From NCBI RefSeq assembly GCF_009664975.1, contig NZ_WJXB01000019.1, positions 1 through 64,000 on the forward strand: 64,000 nucleotides of DNA, given 5' to 3'. Every line of letters starts with the position of its first letter. Positions within the stretch are counted from its first letter, which is position 1. A model generated the notes under the pieces. That model had not been told where the DNA came from and searched no databases. It saw only the letters and a list, made by a program, of their open reading frames with translations. Of this stretch, positions 6,718-15,442 are shown piece by piece. This DNA is from Paenibacillus monticola (GTDB lineage: Bacteria; Bacillota; Bacilli; Paenibacillales; Paenibacillaceae). The translations under genes were made by a program, and so were the position numbers.

Positions 6718-8757
6718 ATGGCAGGTATACAGACTAATATGGCTGGAATACAGCAGGTCTCAAACCAATGGCTTACTGACATTACGAACCAGATTACTAA
6801 TCAGGTTTCTGCGAATATATCGAATTCCTTTTCCGCGACGCTGAACCGAATTAGTATGAAAGTAGTCAATAAACCGGTATATAACATTATTAATGATTAC
6901 AGTTCTGCTTATACCAGGATAGAAGCTTCTATTGGAGGGGCTGTCGAAGCTCAAAAAAGGCTGAATTCAGCGGCGGGCACCGGAGTCGGAGAGGCTCAAA
7001 AACAAGTGAGTGTGTGGGAAAAGCTTACAGGAGCTTTTGATAAAGCTAAAGGTGTTGCGGAAAAAGTTAAAGGTGTAATGGAGAAGGTTCTTGAGCCAGC
7101 CGCGGAACAGCAAAAATGGGGGGATCTGTTCAAGGCCAAAACTGGCGATTCTGCTGTCGGCCTGGCCATGTTTGATAAATTTAAAGAAAGAGCGCTTGAG
7201 ACCGGACAGGATGTAAGCAAGTCGATGGAGAGTGCCTTATCCTTTTACCCCAAAACTCAAAATACTGATCAATTGGACAAGTTAATGGACTATTCCACAA
7301 AAATGAGTATGTTATCTCCGGAAGGCAAGGACATCGGGGACACCTCATCGGCGATTAGCTCCGCTTTTGAGGGGGATTCCGGTGAGCTGGCTTCTATGTT
7401 GCAGGTCGATGAAGAAGATCTGGGTGGGCTGGATCTGGTAGCCAAGACGGGGAATATGGAAGCGTTCCTGAGCACCTTGGGCGATATCATGAGTACAGCG
7501 GGAATGACTAGCGATGCGCTGCAGATAATGATGGATTCTCCTGTGAACCAATGGCAGACGCTGATGGGTAATTACAATAACTCATTGGCTTCTATGGGAC
7601 AGGGGGCTTTGCAAGCTTTTGCTCCACTACTAAGTATTCTAAACGAAGCTTTTTCGGATGGAACCTTTCAACCGATCATCGATGGTATGGCAATCGGGTT
7701 GGCCCTGTTGGCGCAAGGTTTCTCAGCAGTTGTGCAGGGTGCGCTATTCCTTTGGAGTGTGCTTAGTACTACATTACCATTTGTATTACCAATCATTCTG
7801 GGGATTGTTGCGGGTGTATTAGCGTACCAAATAGCAATGGGAGTAGCCGCAATTGCGACTAATATGGCTGCAATTGCCACAGGTATTGCAACTGTAGCAC
7901 AAGGCATTTACAACGCTGTGATGAATGCTAATCCTATTGCGCTTGTAATTGGGCTAATTATTGCGCTGATTGTTGCTTTCTTGGGAATTGTTGCGGCTCT
8001 TCAACCGGTGAGGGATTTTCTGGCTAATCTGTTCCGGTCAATAGGGCAAATTGTAGCTGATTTTGTTGGATTTGTGATTGATATGTGGGCAGGATTTATC
8101 AATGGTGTTATTGACGCTGCCAACTTTCTTATTGGTGGTATTAATAAAGTGGTTGGGGCTGTTGGGAAGTTCATCGGGATTGATACGGCGATTAATATAC
8201 AGCTTGAGCATGTGGATAGCAGTGAGTTCAAGCAGGATATTCAGGCCAATATCGAGGGGACTTTCAATGCAGCAGCGGATAATACCCAAGATTTCAATAT
8301 GGATAAACTCAAAAAGAGTTTGAATATTGGGGGCAATAGTTCAAATAATGAAAGCACTACCAACCAATGGAATTCAACCCATCCTGGGGACACCTCCATC
8401 GTTCCGAAGGCGCCAATTCCCAAAAGCGTACCAGTCCCTAGCATACTGGATGGTATGAAGAATTTCACGGGTAATTCGGGTCTGCCGGCAGCAACTCCGA
8501 CAAATATTAACAACGTAAAGAGTGTGAACGAATTAGGCTCCATCAACGACACCGTAGACATCTCCAGCGATGACCTGAAAATGCTGCGTGAGCTGGCGGA
8601 GATTCAGTCCATTCAGAATTTTGTCGAGCTTACGCCGACGGTGCAGGTGACGACTGGCAATATCAACAATGCTGGAGACATCGACGCCATTATTAATAAG
8701 ATCGGGCAAAAGCTGAATGAGGAATTTGTCTCTACAGCTCAGGGGGTGTATACGTAA
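6718..8757 (+). CDS. Tail tape measure protein
   Basis: A 679-residue protein in the tape-measure position. It has a coiled N-terminal third (repeated Q/N/S-rich helices, then KAKGVAEKVKGVMEKVLEP), a hydrophobic central block at about 330-425 with several membrane-type helices (ALFLWSVLSTTLPFVLPIIL; AIATNMAAIATGIATVAQGI; LVIGLIIALIVAFLGIVAAL), and a polar C-terminus. It is only about half the length of PBSX XkdO. By the usual rule of about 0.15 nm per residue the tail would be near 100 nm; that figure is inference. The next gene follows after 1 bp. Confidence 0.9.
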   Translation: MAGIQTNMAGIQQVSNQWLTDITNQITNQVSANISNSFSATLNRISMKVVNKPVYNIINDYSSAYTRIEASIGGAVEAQKRLNSAAGTGVGEAQKQVSVWEKLTGAFDKAKGVAEKVKGVMEKVLEPAAEQQKWGDLFKAKTGDSAVGLAMFDKFKERALETGQDVSKSMESALSFYPKTQNTDQLDKLMDYSTKMSMLSPEGKDIGDTSSAISSAFEGDSGELASMLQVDEEDLGGLDLVAKTGNMEAFLSTLGDIMSTAGMTSDALQIMMDSPVNQWQTLMGNYNNSLASMGQGALQAFAPLLSILNEAFSDGTFQPIIDGMAIGLALLAQGFSAVVQGALFLWSVLSTTLPFVLPIILGIVAGVLAYQIAMGVAAIATNMAAIATGIATVAQGIYNAVMNANPIALVIGLIIALIVAFLGIVAALQPVRDFLANLFRSIGQIVADFVGFVIDMWAGFINGVIDAANFLIGGINKVVGAVGKFIGIDTAINIQLEHVDSSEFKQDIQANIEGTFNAAADNTQDFNMDKLKKSLNIGGNSSNNESTTNQWNSTHPGDTSIVPKAPIPKSVPVPSILDGMKNFTGNSGLPAATPTNINNVKSVNELGSINDTVDISSDDLKMLRELAEIQSIQNFVELTPTVQVTTGNINNAGDIDAIINKIGQKLNEEFVSTAQGVYT

Positions 8758-8758
8758 C

Positions 8759-9505
8759 GTGGAGGAGTATGGTATTTTTCTTAGCTTTAACAATCAAGAG
8801 GATCTGTTCAGGCTGCCCATCAACCCGGAAACGCTGGAGATCAAGGAGTCAGGGGATGGCAAAAGCTACACCATTATTGATTTGGGTGAAATTAATGCGA
8901 TTGCTTATCCGAAGCTGACGGAGATTAGCATCGAAAGTGTTTTTCCGGCGCAAAGGTATCCCTTCGTGCTTGTGCCGGATGCGGAACTGCGGAAGCCTTT
9001 CGATTACGTGGAGCTGATTAAGAAGTGGATGGTGAGCCGCAGGCCGATCCGGTTTGTTTTTTCCGGAGTAAAGATCCCGGAAATGGAAAAGGATGAGCAA
9101 AAGAATAAGGTACAGAATTGGCTTGAGGAATCCAAGCGTAGTGAGAAACAGTCCTTTACGAATGATTTTGCGATTAATATGGCTGTCAGTATCGAAGGTT
9201 TCACCTGGAAGCTTAGCGCAGGGACGTCGGGTGATATTGAATACACGCTATCCCTCAAGAAGTACGTATTCTATCAGGCAGTCGCTGTTAAAGTCGTCAA
9301 TGGTGAAGCAAAGGCGGAGCAGAAAAGAGCCAGTGAAAAAAAAGCTCCGGCTACCTACACCCTGAAGGCTGGGGACAGTCTGTGGAGCATTGCCCAAAAG
9401 ATTTTTGGCGATGGCAGTAAGTATAAGGCCATACAGAAGCTGAATGGCATTCCTGATAGTGAGCTGAAGAAGCTTCCGGTCGGCAAAGTCATTAAGCTGC
9501 CGTAG
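8759..9505 (+). CDS. xkdP: LysM-containing tail/baseplate protein (XkdP-like)
   Basis: I place the start at GTG 8759, preceded by AGGGGG, just behind the tape-measure stop; an upstream in-frame ATG at 8717 would overlap the tape measure. The product of about 248 residues has an N-terminal domain of the XkdP type (FRLPINPETLEIKESGDGKS) and a C-terminal LysM domain at about residues 200-248 (YTLKAGDSLWSIAQKIFGD, ending VIKLP). In contractile tails it is a hub-adjacent protein, and the LysM part can bind peptidoglycan. It lies between the tape measure and the gpD-like hub gene, as in PBSX. Confidence 0.87.
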   Translation: MEEYGIFLSFNNQEDLFRLPINPETLEIKESGDGKSYTIIDLGEINAIAYPKLTEISIESVFPAQRYPFVLVPDAELRKPFDYVELIKKWMVSRRPIRFVFSGVKIPEMEKDEQKNKVQNWLEESKRSEKQSFTNDFAINMAVSIEGFTWKLSAGTSGDIEYTLSLKKYVFYQAVAVKVVNGEAKAEQKRASEKKAPATYTLKAGDSLWSIAQKIFGDGSKYKAIQKLNGIPDSELKKLPVGKVIKLP

Positions 9506-9516
9506 GAGGGGAAGAC

Positions 9517-10479
9517 ATGGAGCTGCTTGTAAAGAACAAGGAGGGCAGGATCTGGGATATCTCTGGCATTGTGACGGATATCTCGCTTAAGACTGCACGT
9601 ACTGGTAAGCCGGCTACACTGGAGCTGACGTTAGTGGACAGCGGAGTGTACCAGCACCCGAAGTTCGGCATTAATAACGGCGATATTGTCCAGTTTAGTA
9701 AAGATGGCATGGATGTATTTTATGGCTTTGTCTTTAGCTTGGATACGGGTTCGGATGAACAAATCAAGCTGACAGCGTATGACCAGATTCGTTATTTGCT
9801 GGGCAACGGGAGTTATGTATTGCAAGATGTGACTGCGAGTGAAGTCATTGAGAAAATCGCGAAGGATTACGGACTGAAGACCGGTCTGTTGGACCAGACG
9901 GAATATCGTATCCCTTCGCTGATCGAAGATGATAAAAAGCTGCTCGATATTATCATGGGAGCCATTGGCAGTGAACTCCAGTACAAGGGGATGCTAATGG
10001 CTTTTTACGATGACTTTGGCAAACTGACACTACATCAACCGGATGCGATGCTGCTGAATCTGGTACTGGGAGCGGGACACTATCTATACGACTACTCGCT
10101 AAAAAGAAGCATTGATGACGATACGTACAACACGATCTTCCTGTATAAGGACAATGAAGAGAATGGGCAACGTGAATTTTTCCCGGTTAGTGATAAGGAG
10201 AATGTGAAACGTTGGGGAATTCTGCATCTGTATCAAAAAGCGGATGACAAGGCTAACGATGCACAGATCCGCGAGAAAGCGAACAATCTGTTAAAGCTGC
10301 ATAATCGGGAAAAGTTAAGTCTCTCTGTGCAGGCAATTGGCGATATGCGGGTAAGGGCAGGCAACTTCATTTATGTATTGGTTGCTGACTTTGAGACCCA
10401 GCTGTTCCTGGTGGACCAATGTACACATAAGATTTCTGGAGGGGAGCATACCATGTCCCTCGATATAAAGGTGGTGTAG
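9517..10479 (+). CDS. xkdQ: Baseplate hub protein (XkdQ-like, gpD family)
   Basis: A 320-residue protein with the profile of the XkdQ/gpD hub family: an N-terminal beta domain (KEGRIWDISGIVTDISLKT), then a region resembling phage late-control gene D (YDQIRYLLGNGSYVLQDVTASEVIEKIAKDYGL), and a C-terminal beta domain ending HTMSLDIKVV. Ribosome binding site AGGAGG precedes the ATG. It is expected to form the central hub at the tube tip. Neighbours on both sides keep PBSX order. Confidence 0.88.
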   Translation: MELLVKNKEGRIWDISGIVTDISLKTARTGKPATLELTLVDSGVYQHPKFGINNGDIVQFSKDGMDVFYGFVFSLDTGSDEQIKLTAYDQIRYLLGNGSYVLQDVTASEVIEKIAKDYGLKTGLLDQTEYRIPSLIEDDKKLLDIIMGAIGSELQYKGMLMAFYDDFGKLTLHQPDAMLLNLVLGAGHYLYDYSLKRSIDDDTYNTIFLYKDNEENGQREFFPVSDKENVKRWGILHLYQKADDKANDAQIREKANNLLKLHNREKLSLSVQAIGDMRVRAGNFIYVLVADFETQLFLVDQCTHKISGGEHTMSLDIKVV

Positions 10480-10482
10480 CAA

Positions 10483-10779
10483 TTGATGTTGGATATTATT
10501 AAAAAAGCGAGCCTCGGAGCCGTCGGCAGTACGAATCCGGTGGCTTTTTCCTATGGAACGGTAACATCAGCAGTTCCGCTGCAAATTCAGATCGATCAAC
10601 GTTTCATTTTGTCAGGACCAGCGCTTGTTCTCCCCGAAACCGTAATGGAAAGCAAGCTTGAGCTGGATGGCAAAGAGATAGTGCTGCGACGGGGATTAGA
10701 GTCTGGAGACCGAGTGCTGTTAGTTCGTATGCAGGGCGGACAGAGCTATCTCGTACTCGATCGGTTGGTGAGCCTATGA
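10483..10779 (+). CDS. xkdR: DUF2577 baseplate-associated protein (XkdR-like)
   Basis: A 98-residue protein of the DUF2577 kind found between gpD-type hub and gp25-type genes. It is mostly beta-structured and includes VPLQIQIDQRFILSGPALVL and LESGDRVLLVRMQGGQSYLVLDRL. The start is either TTG 10483 or ATG 10486; AAGGTGG upstream suits both. It overlaps the next gene by 4 bp. It may act in the hub as an OB-like fold, but the precise role is not known. Confidence 0.82.
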   Translation: MMLDIIKKASLGAVGSTNPVAFSYGTVTSAVPLQIQIDQRFILSGPALVLPETVMESKLELDGKEIVLRRGLESGDRVLLVRMQGGQSYLVLDRLVSL

Positions 10780-11207
10780 TACCGGCGATAGGAGCGGCAG
10801 GACCGATAACAACGCTGTTGGCAGGAGATTCGACGCTGGAGAGTGCAGAGGTTCCGAGTCTTACGTACAGGATGGATTGGGACGGGAAAAGAATTCTGAG
10901 CCATGTGGATGCACTTAAAGCGGTTGAGCAAGCAGCGGTGAAGATTTTGCGAACCGATCGTTACGAGCATTTGATCTACAGCACAAATTATGGAACAGAG
11001 TGGAGTCTGGTGCTTGGAAAAGACCGATTGCTGGCAAGATCCGAAATCAGGCGCATCGTTAGCGAAGCTTTGCTGCAGGATGAACGAATAACCGCACTCG
11101 AAGCGCTGGATGTTGCCTTTATCGGTGACACTCTGAGTATCTATTGTAATGTCATTACACGTTATGGAAATTTCCAGTTGAGAAAGGAGTTGAAGGAAAG
11201 TGTATGA
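10776..11207 (+). CDS. xkdS: DUF2634 / gp25-like baseplate wedge protein (XkdS-like)
   Basis: A 143-residue protein related to the W/gp25 family of baseplate wedge proteins: RMDWDGKRILSHVDALKAVEQ, then LRTDRYEHLIYSTNYGTEW, and a C-terminal IEALDVAFIGDTLSIYCNV-type region. It starts in an ATGA overlap with the preceding gene and overlaps xkdT by 8 bp, so the three are translationally coupled. It is expected to anchor sheath and baseplate wedges. Confidence 0.85.
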   Translation: MIPAIGAAGPITTLLAGDSTLESAEVPSLTYRMDWDGKRILSHVDALKAVEQAAVKILRTDRYEHLIYSTNYGTEWSLVLGKDRLLARSEIRRIVSEALLQDERITALEALDVAFIGDTLSIYCNVITRYGNFQLRKELKESV

Positions 11208-12258
11208 GGATCAGACGTTTGAGGTCCTGCTGGAACGGATGCTGGACAGGGTTCCGGAAGGAATGGACAAGCGCGAAGGCAGCATTCTTTATGATGCATT
11301 ATCTCCGGCAGCGGCTGAGATGGCTCAGATGTATATAGAGCTTGATGTGAACAATAATCTGAATTTTGCGGATACGGCTACCGGTGAGTATTTGGAACGT
11401 TGTATTGCTTGGTCAGGAATTCAGCGGCGTCCGGCAAGTAAGGCGCAATTGCGGGGGTTATTTTATAACAGTAGCGGAGAGTTGTTGGATGTTCCACTGG
11501 GCAGCCGCTTTTCCCTGGAATTGTTGAATTATAAGGCTGTGGAGAAGCTTTCCCCAGGCACCTATCGTTTAGAGAGTGAAACTGCCGGTGTGGATGGCAA
11601 TCGTTATTTTGGTGCGCTGCTGCCGGTAGATTATATTCCCGAGCTTGCGCGTGGAGAAATAGCAGCATTGCTAATCCCTGGTGATGATGTTGAGGATGAT
11701 GAAGCGCTGCGTCAGCGCTATTTCGATTCGGCTAGACGCCCAGCGACCAGCGGCAATAAATATCATTATATGGAGTGGGCGCTGAAGATTGTGGGTGTGG
11801 GCGGAGCACGTGTTTTTCCACTGTGGAACGGTCCCAAAACGGTAAAAGTTATTATTGTAGATAGTGAAATTCTACCTGCTTCCGAGCTGCTAGTGTCCAA
11901 GGTTCAACAGTATATCGACCCACTACCTGGTCAAGGCGAAGGGCAAGCTCCGGTTGGTGCAGTGGTGACTGTAGCTCCGGCAGCAGGGAAAAATATCAGT
12001 GTCAGTGCTAAGGTCACACTTGCTCCGGGTTATGTACTGCAAACGGTCAATGATCAATTCAAGGGAATTCTGGAGAATTACCGCAAGCAGAAAGCTTTTG
12101 CGGCTACTTATGTTAGCCAGTCCGTAATCGGTGCTTTGTTGCTCTCTACGGAGGGTGTTGTTGACTATACAGAGTTGAGATTAAATGGTGGGGCTGGAAA
12201 CGTGCTGCTAAATGAGGCTGAAGTGCTGATGTTCGGCATTGTTGCACTGGAGGTGTAA
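11200..12258 (+). CDS. xkdT: Baseplate J-like protein (XkdT-like)
   Basis: A 352-residue member of the baseplate J family. Visible landmarks are YEDQTFEVLLERMLDRVP at the N-terminus, the central RYFDSARRPATSGNKYHYMEWALKI block diagnostic of J-like wedge proteins, and the VGAVVTVAPAAGKNISVSAK beta region. The start is GTG 11200 with AAGGAG upstream. It forms the baseplate wedges that trigger sheath contraction. PBSX gene order is preserved. Confidence 0.9.
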   Translation: MYEDQTFEVLLERMLDRVPEGMDKREGSILYDALSPAAAEMAQMYIELDVNNNLNFADTATGEYLERCIAWSGIQRRPASKAQLRGLFYNSSGELLDVPLGSRFSLELLNYKAVEKLSPGTYRLESETAGVDGNRYFGALLPVDYIPELARGEIAALLIPGDDVEDDEALRQRYFDSARRPATSGNKYHYMEWALKIVGVGGARVFPLWNGPKTVKVIIVDSEILPASELLVSKVQQYIDPLPGQGEGQAPVGAVVTVAPAAGKNISVSAKVTLAPGYVLQTVNDQFKGILENYRKQKAFAATYVSQSVIGALLLSTEGVVDYTELRLNGGAGNVLLNEAEVLMFGIVALEV

Positions 12259-12261
12259 TGA

Positions 12262-12873
12262 GTGAGCGATGGTAATTTTTTATACAGCTCCGTAGGGTAC
12301 CCAGCGAACATGGACAATGCCGACCAGAACGCTGCTGAGGCACAGGATCTTATGCAATATCTGCCGGACTATTACCAAGGTGTTCAGGAAATGGAGGAGC
12401 TGCAGGCAATACTCGGTATTGAGATCGGTGGTCTAAAAATAGGATCAATAGATGTATTGAATCAGGCCTTTGTCGAAACGGCTACTTGGAGTCTTGGACG
12501 CTGGGAACTGGAGCTTGGATTAACTAGCGATCCCTCAAAGTCGCAGACTAGCCGCCAGGAGATGATTAAAGCGAAGCTGCGGGGGAGCGGGACGACAACG
12601 CCGGAGATGATCCGGCGGACCGCGTCGGCTTTTTCCGGAGGGGATGTAGAGGTTGTCGAAGTGCCGGCGGAGTATCGCTTTGAGATACGTTTTGTCGGAA
12701 CCCTGGGCATCCCGCTGAACATGGCGGGGTTAATTCAGATCATTGAAGAGATCAAACCGGCGCATTTAGCTTATGAGTTTGTGTACAGCTATACCTGGTG
12801 GGCCACGCTCCGATCGATGAATTGGAATGTTGCTCGTGCAAAGACATGGAATGAATTAAGAACTTATAGTTAG
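12262..12873 (+). CDS. xkdU: DUF2313 / YmfQ-like baseplate protein (XkdU-like)
   Basis: A 203-residue protein of the XkdU/YmfQ family. Landmarks are QYLPDYYQGVQEMEELQAIL, WSLGRWELELGL followed by KSQTSRQEMIKAKLRG, and a C-terminal PLNMAGLIQIIEEIKPAHLAY. The family corresponds to the gpI-like component linking wedge and fibre. The start is GTG 12262, 3 bp after the xkdT stop. It directly precedes the fibre gene. Confidence 0.87.
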   Translation: MSDGNFLYSSVGYPANMDNADQNAAEAQDLMQYLPDYYQGVQEMEELQAILGIEIGGLKIGSIDVLNQAFVETATWSLGRWELELGLTSDPSKSQTSRQEMIKAKLRGSGTTTPEMIRRTASAFSGGDVEVVEVPAEYRFEIRFVGTLGIPLNMAGLIQIIEEIKPAHLAYEFVYSYTWWATLRSMNWNVARAKTWNELRTYS

Positions 12874-12885
12874 GAGGGTGAGATC

Positions 12886-14424
12886 ATGCAAACCACAGGA
12901 AACTTAGGACTGAAGAAGCCAGAGGGTACAGATATTGTTGATATTACAGATCTAAACGGGAATATGGATATTTTGGATAACACCGTGAATGGAAAGGTAG
13001 ATAAAATCTCAGGTAAACAGTTGTCCACCAACGACTACACTGCAGCTGAGAAAACAAAGCTAACGGGGATTGCTGCGGGTGCGAATAATTACACACACCC
13101 CAATCACACGGGGGACGTAACCAGCACTGGAGATGGCGTAACAGCCATTACCCCCGGGGTTATTGTGGACGCTGATGTGAATGCTACAGCGGGGATTGCT
13201 GCAACCAAGATTGGGACAGGTGTGGTATCCAACACTGAATTTGGTTATTTGGATGGTGTGACTAGTGGGATTCAGGCGCAGCTCGCTGCACGGCCATTGT
13301 TGACGACTACGCCGCAGCAGACAACGGCGGCACTTACGTACTATGTAAGGACGGATGGGAATGATAGTAATACGGGGTTGGTGAATACGGCGGGTGGGGC
13401 GTTTAAGACGATAGCTAAGGCTGTTTCTATGATTCCACAGATTGTCAATCATGACGTAGCAATCACAACGGCGGCGGGTACGTATACGGATGAAATAGTT
13501 CTTGGTGGGTATTCGGGTAGTGGTCAAATTGTAATTTCTGGCGCTGCTTCCGTGTCTGCTTCTATCAACTATAAAGTAAAAAATGTATTCGCTACAAGAA
13601 ACTCAATTCGTATCAACATTAACGGTTTTGAGTTCACGGATGCTCCAGCAATCCGAAATAACTCCTGCGTCTATGTAATGGAGAATCCAGGATTTTTTGA
13701 AGTCGCAATATCGCGGTCTGTCTTCGTGAATACCGCTAAAAACGGGGTTAGTATTTCAGGAAGTGCCACGGTTAACGTGTATAACTGTGAAATAAGTAAT
13801 AAGCAATATGCCGTATTTGCCTCCTACAAGGGAAGTGTTGCAGTGCAAGAAACAATAGGAACTGGGAACACCTACCGATTCCGTACAGTGGCAGGTGGTC
13901 GCATTGATTATTTCAATTGCGCAATAGCAGGACTTGACGCCGTTTCAGATGCTGGAATAATCATGGGTGCTCCGGGCATTGTTAACCCATGGGGAGACAA
14001 TACTTTAAGCATGCGCCCAGCGATGAGAGCATACGCTCATGGTACAACTAGTCAAGCATTATCAGCAGCCGTGTGGACAAAGGCGCAGTTTCCACAAGAA
14101 AACGTAGATAACCTTTCTAATTATGACCCGTCTTTGCATAGATTTACCGTGTCGCAAGAAGGAATTTACCAAATTAATTCGGTTGTGACTTTTCTCAATC
14201 CATCAGCTGGCGCTGCTTGTGAGTTATATCTATACGTTAATGGTGCTGGTTATCGACGTTTGGGATACGCTCCAGCACAAGCGGGTACTAGCATGTGCGT
14301 TACGGGATCGGCGTCCGAACTTTTACACAAAAACGATACCGTAGAGATTTATGTATGTTGTGGGAGTGCTTGTAATCTATCTTTGGCAACAGATAGCAAT
14401 TTCGAGATTGTCAGAGTAGCATAG
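12886..14424 (+). CDS. Tail fibre / receptor-binding protein
   Basis: A 512-residue protein. The N-terminal ~130 residues show the phage-fibre pattern (LKKPEGTDIVDITDLNGNMDILD, then YTAAEKTKLTGIAAGANNY). The middle (about 150-370) begins YVRTDGNDSNTG, typical of right-handed beta-helix tailspike domains, and is rich in short N/G/V strands. The last ~130 residues resemble a C1q/TNF-like jelly-roll tip (RFTVSQEGIYQINSVVTFLN). This modular composition suits a specificity determinant. The target surface molecule cannot be read from the sequence. Confidence 0.82.
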   Translation: MQTTGNLGLKKPEGTDIVDITDLNGNMDILDNTVNGKVDKISGKQLSTNDYTAAEKTKLTGIAAGANNYTHPNHTGDVTSTGDGVTAITPGVIVDADVNATAGIAATKIGTGVVSNTEFGYLDGVTSGIQAQLAARPLLTTTPQQTTAALTYYVRTDGNDSNTGLVNTAGGAFKTIAKAVSMIPQIVNHDVAITTAAGTYTDEIVLGGYSGSGQIVISGAASVSASINYKVKNVFATRNSIRININGFEFTDAPAIRNNSCVYVMENPGFFEVAISRSVFVNTAKNGVSISGSATVNVYNCEISNKQYAVFASYKGSVAVQETIGTGNTYRFRTVAGGRIDYFNCAIAGLDAVSDAGIIMGAPGIVNPWGDNTLSMRPAMRAYAHGTTSQALSAAVWTKAQFPQENVDNLSNYDPSLHRFTVSQEGIYQINSVVTFLNPSAGAACELYLYVNGAGYRRLGYAPAQAGTSMCVTGSASELLHKNDTVEIYVCCGSACNLSLATDSNFEIVRVA

Positions 14425-14437
14425 GAGGAAAATAAGG

Positions 14438-14797
14438 ATGAATATAGCACAAACAATCATGTATCTAAACCCGACAGCCAATCCTATGACTGATTTCGTA
14501 GTACAAGATGATTCGGACGGCGAGGGCCCGTATATCGCTGCATGGAATCTACCGGATCCCCAACCTACCGAAGCGGAACTGCAATCAGCTTGGGAAGCCT
14601 ACCAAGAAGCCGAAGCCAACAAGCCTCCGCAACTGACAGAAATTGAACAAGTCCGTGAAGAGCTAGCACAGACGCAGCTTGCACTTACTGACAACTATGA
14701 GCAATTGTTGGCCACTCAAGATGAAGCCACGAGCGCGCAGTTGGCTTTAGCGGAGATGTACGAATTGGTTCTTGTACTGGCTGGAGGTGAGAAGTAA
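14438..14797 (+). CDS. XkdW-like fibre-associated protein
   Basis: A 119-residue acidic protein. The N-terminus (MNIAQTIMYLNPTANPMTDFVVQDD) resembles XkdW-type proteins found behind tail fibres. A Pro/Glu linker follows, then a helix with coiled-coil pattern (about 65-115). Ribosome binding site AGGAGG precedes the ATG. It ends in a TAATG overlap with the next small gene. A role in fibre folding or attachment is inferred from position. Confidence 0.7.
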   Translation: MNIAQTIMYLNPTANPMTDFVVQDDSDGEGPYIAAWNLPDPQPTEAELQSAWEAYQEAEANKPPQLTEIEQVREELAQTQLALTDNYEQLLATQDEATSAQLALAEMYELVLVLAGGEK

Positions 14798-14907
14798 TGC
14801 CAAAAATTTATGCGAGCTTGATCCGTAAGGGGCTTAAGACGTTGGAAGAGGTTCCTACTGTAATCCGCGAGGAAGTTAGGTTGTTATTGGATGATGTTCA
14901 AAACTAG
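14797..14907 (+). CDS. xkdX: XkdX / CD1375-type small protein
   Basis: A 36-residue gene, too short for usual ORF cut-offs. It starts in the TAATG overlap and reads MPKIYASLIRKGLKTLEEVP then VIREEVRLLLDDVQN. This matches the very conserved XkdX/CD1375 small-protein pattern found after tail-fibre genes in PBSX-like and many other Firmicute phages. Its function is unknown. It is the last gene before the double terminator that separates structural from lysis genes. Confidence 0.88.
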   Translation: MPKIYASLIRKGLKTLEEVPTVIREEVRLLLDDVQN

Positions 14908-14908
14908 C

Positions 14909-14936
14909 AACGCCTATAGAGAAGGCGTTTTTATTT
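14909..14936 (+). terminator. Terminator behind the tail structural genes, hairpin 1
   Basis: AACGCC (14909-14914) pairs with GGCGTT (14924-14929), followed by TTTATTTT. The hairpin begins 1 bp after the xkdX-like stop. Confidence 0.8.
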
Positions 14937-14937
14937 T

Positions 14938-14967
14938 GCCCTCGGGATTTCCCGAGGGCTATTTTTG
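14938..14967 (+). terminator. Terminator behind the tail structural genes, hairpin 2
   Basis: A strong GCCCTCGGG/CCCGAGGGC hairpin with loop ATTT at 14938-14959, then TATTTTTG. Together with hairpin 1 it makes a tandem terminator between structural genes and the holin. Lysis genes would therefore need read-through or their own promoter. Confidence 0.88.
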
Positions 14968-14989
14968 TCCTAAAGAAGGGGGGAGCGAT

Positions 14990-15442
14990 ATGGATGAAAA
15001 AGGTCAAATCGTAATAGCTGTATCTGCCGCAGTAGGGGCTGCTGTGTGGTACCTATTTGGAGGATGGACCATTATGCTGCAGGCATTGCTTATATTAGTA
15101 TTCGTGGATTGGGTAACAGGTTGGGCGGCTGCATGGATACACGGGGAATTGCGTAGCATGAAAGGATTCATTGGAGTAGCGAAGAAGATATCTATTTTTA
15201 TTTTTGTTACAGTTGCTCATATTATTGATGCTGTGCTTGGAGATATGCACTATTTGCGTGATACAGTAGTGTTTTTTTATTTAGCAAACGAACTGCTCAG
15301 TATCATTGAGAACGCCGGGAAAATGGGGGTGCCGATGCCTCCGATTTTTAAAGATGCAGTGGCTTTACTTGAGAGTAAATCGGGTACCAAGCAGGAGAAC
15401 GGAGGCAATAATGATGTTAACGATGAACCAGGTGAAAAATAA
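14990..15442 (+). CDS. Phage holin family protein
   Basis: I start at ATG 14990 (AAGAAGGGGGGAG upstream) rather than the in-frame ATG at 14891, which lies inside the previous gene. The product is 150 residues with several hydrophobic segments: IVIAVSAAVGAAVWYLFGG, IMLQALLILVFVDWVTGWAA, and ISIFIFVTVAHIIDAV. The FVDWVTGWAAAW motif is typical of phi105/toxin-secretion-type holins. The C-terminus is charged. It overlaps the endolysin start by 32 bp. It should permeabilise the membrane to release the tail particles with the endolysin. Confidence 0.87.
   Translation: MDEKGQIVIAVSAAVGAAVWYLFGGWTIMLQALLILVFVDWVTGWAAAWIHGELRSMKGFIGVAKKISIFIFVTVAHIIDAVLGDMHYLRDTVVFFYLANELLSIIENAGKMGVPMPPIFKDAVALLESKSGTKQENGGNNDVNDEPGEK

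Noticed and set aside
8717..8758. Earlier in-frame ATG for the XkdP-like gene
   Set aside because: It would overlap the tape measure gene by 41 bp. GTG 8759 has a good ribosome binding site and starts directly at the conserved N-terminus.
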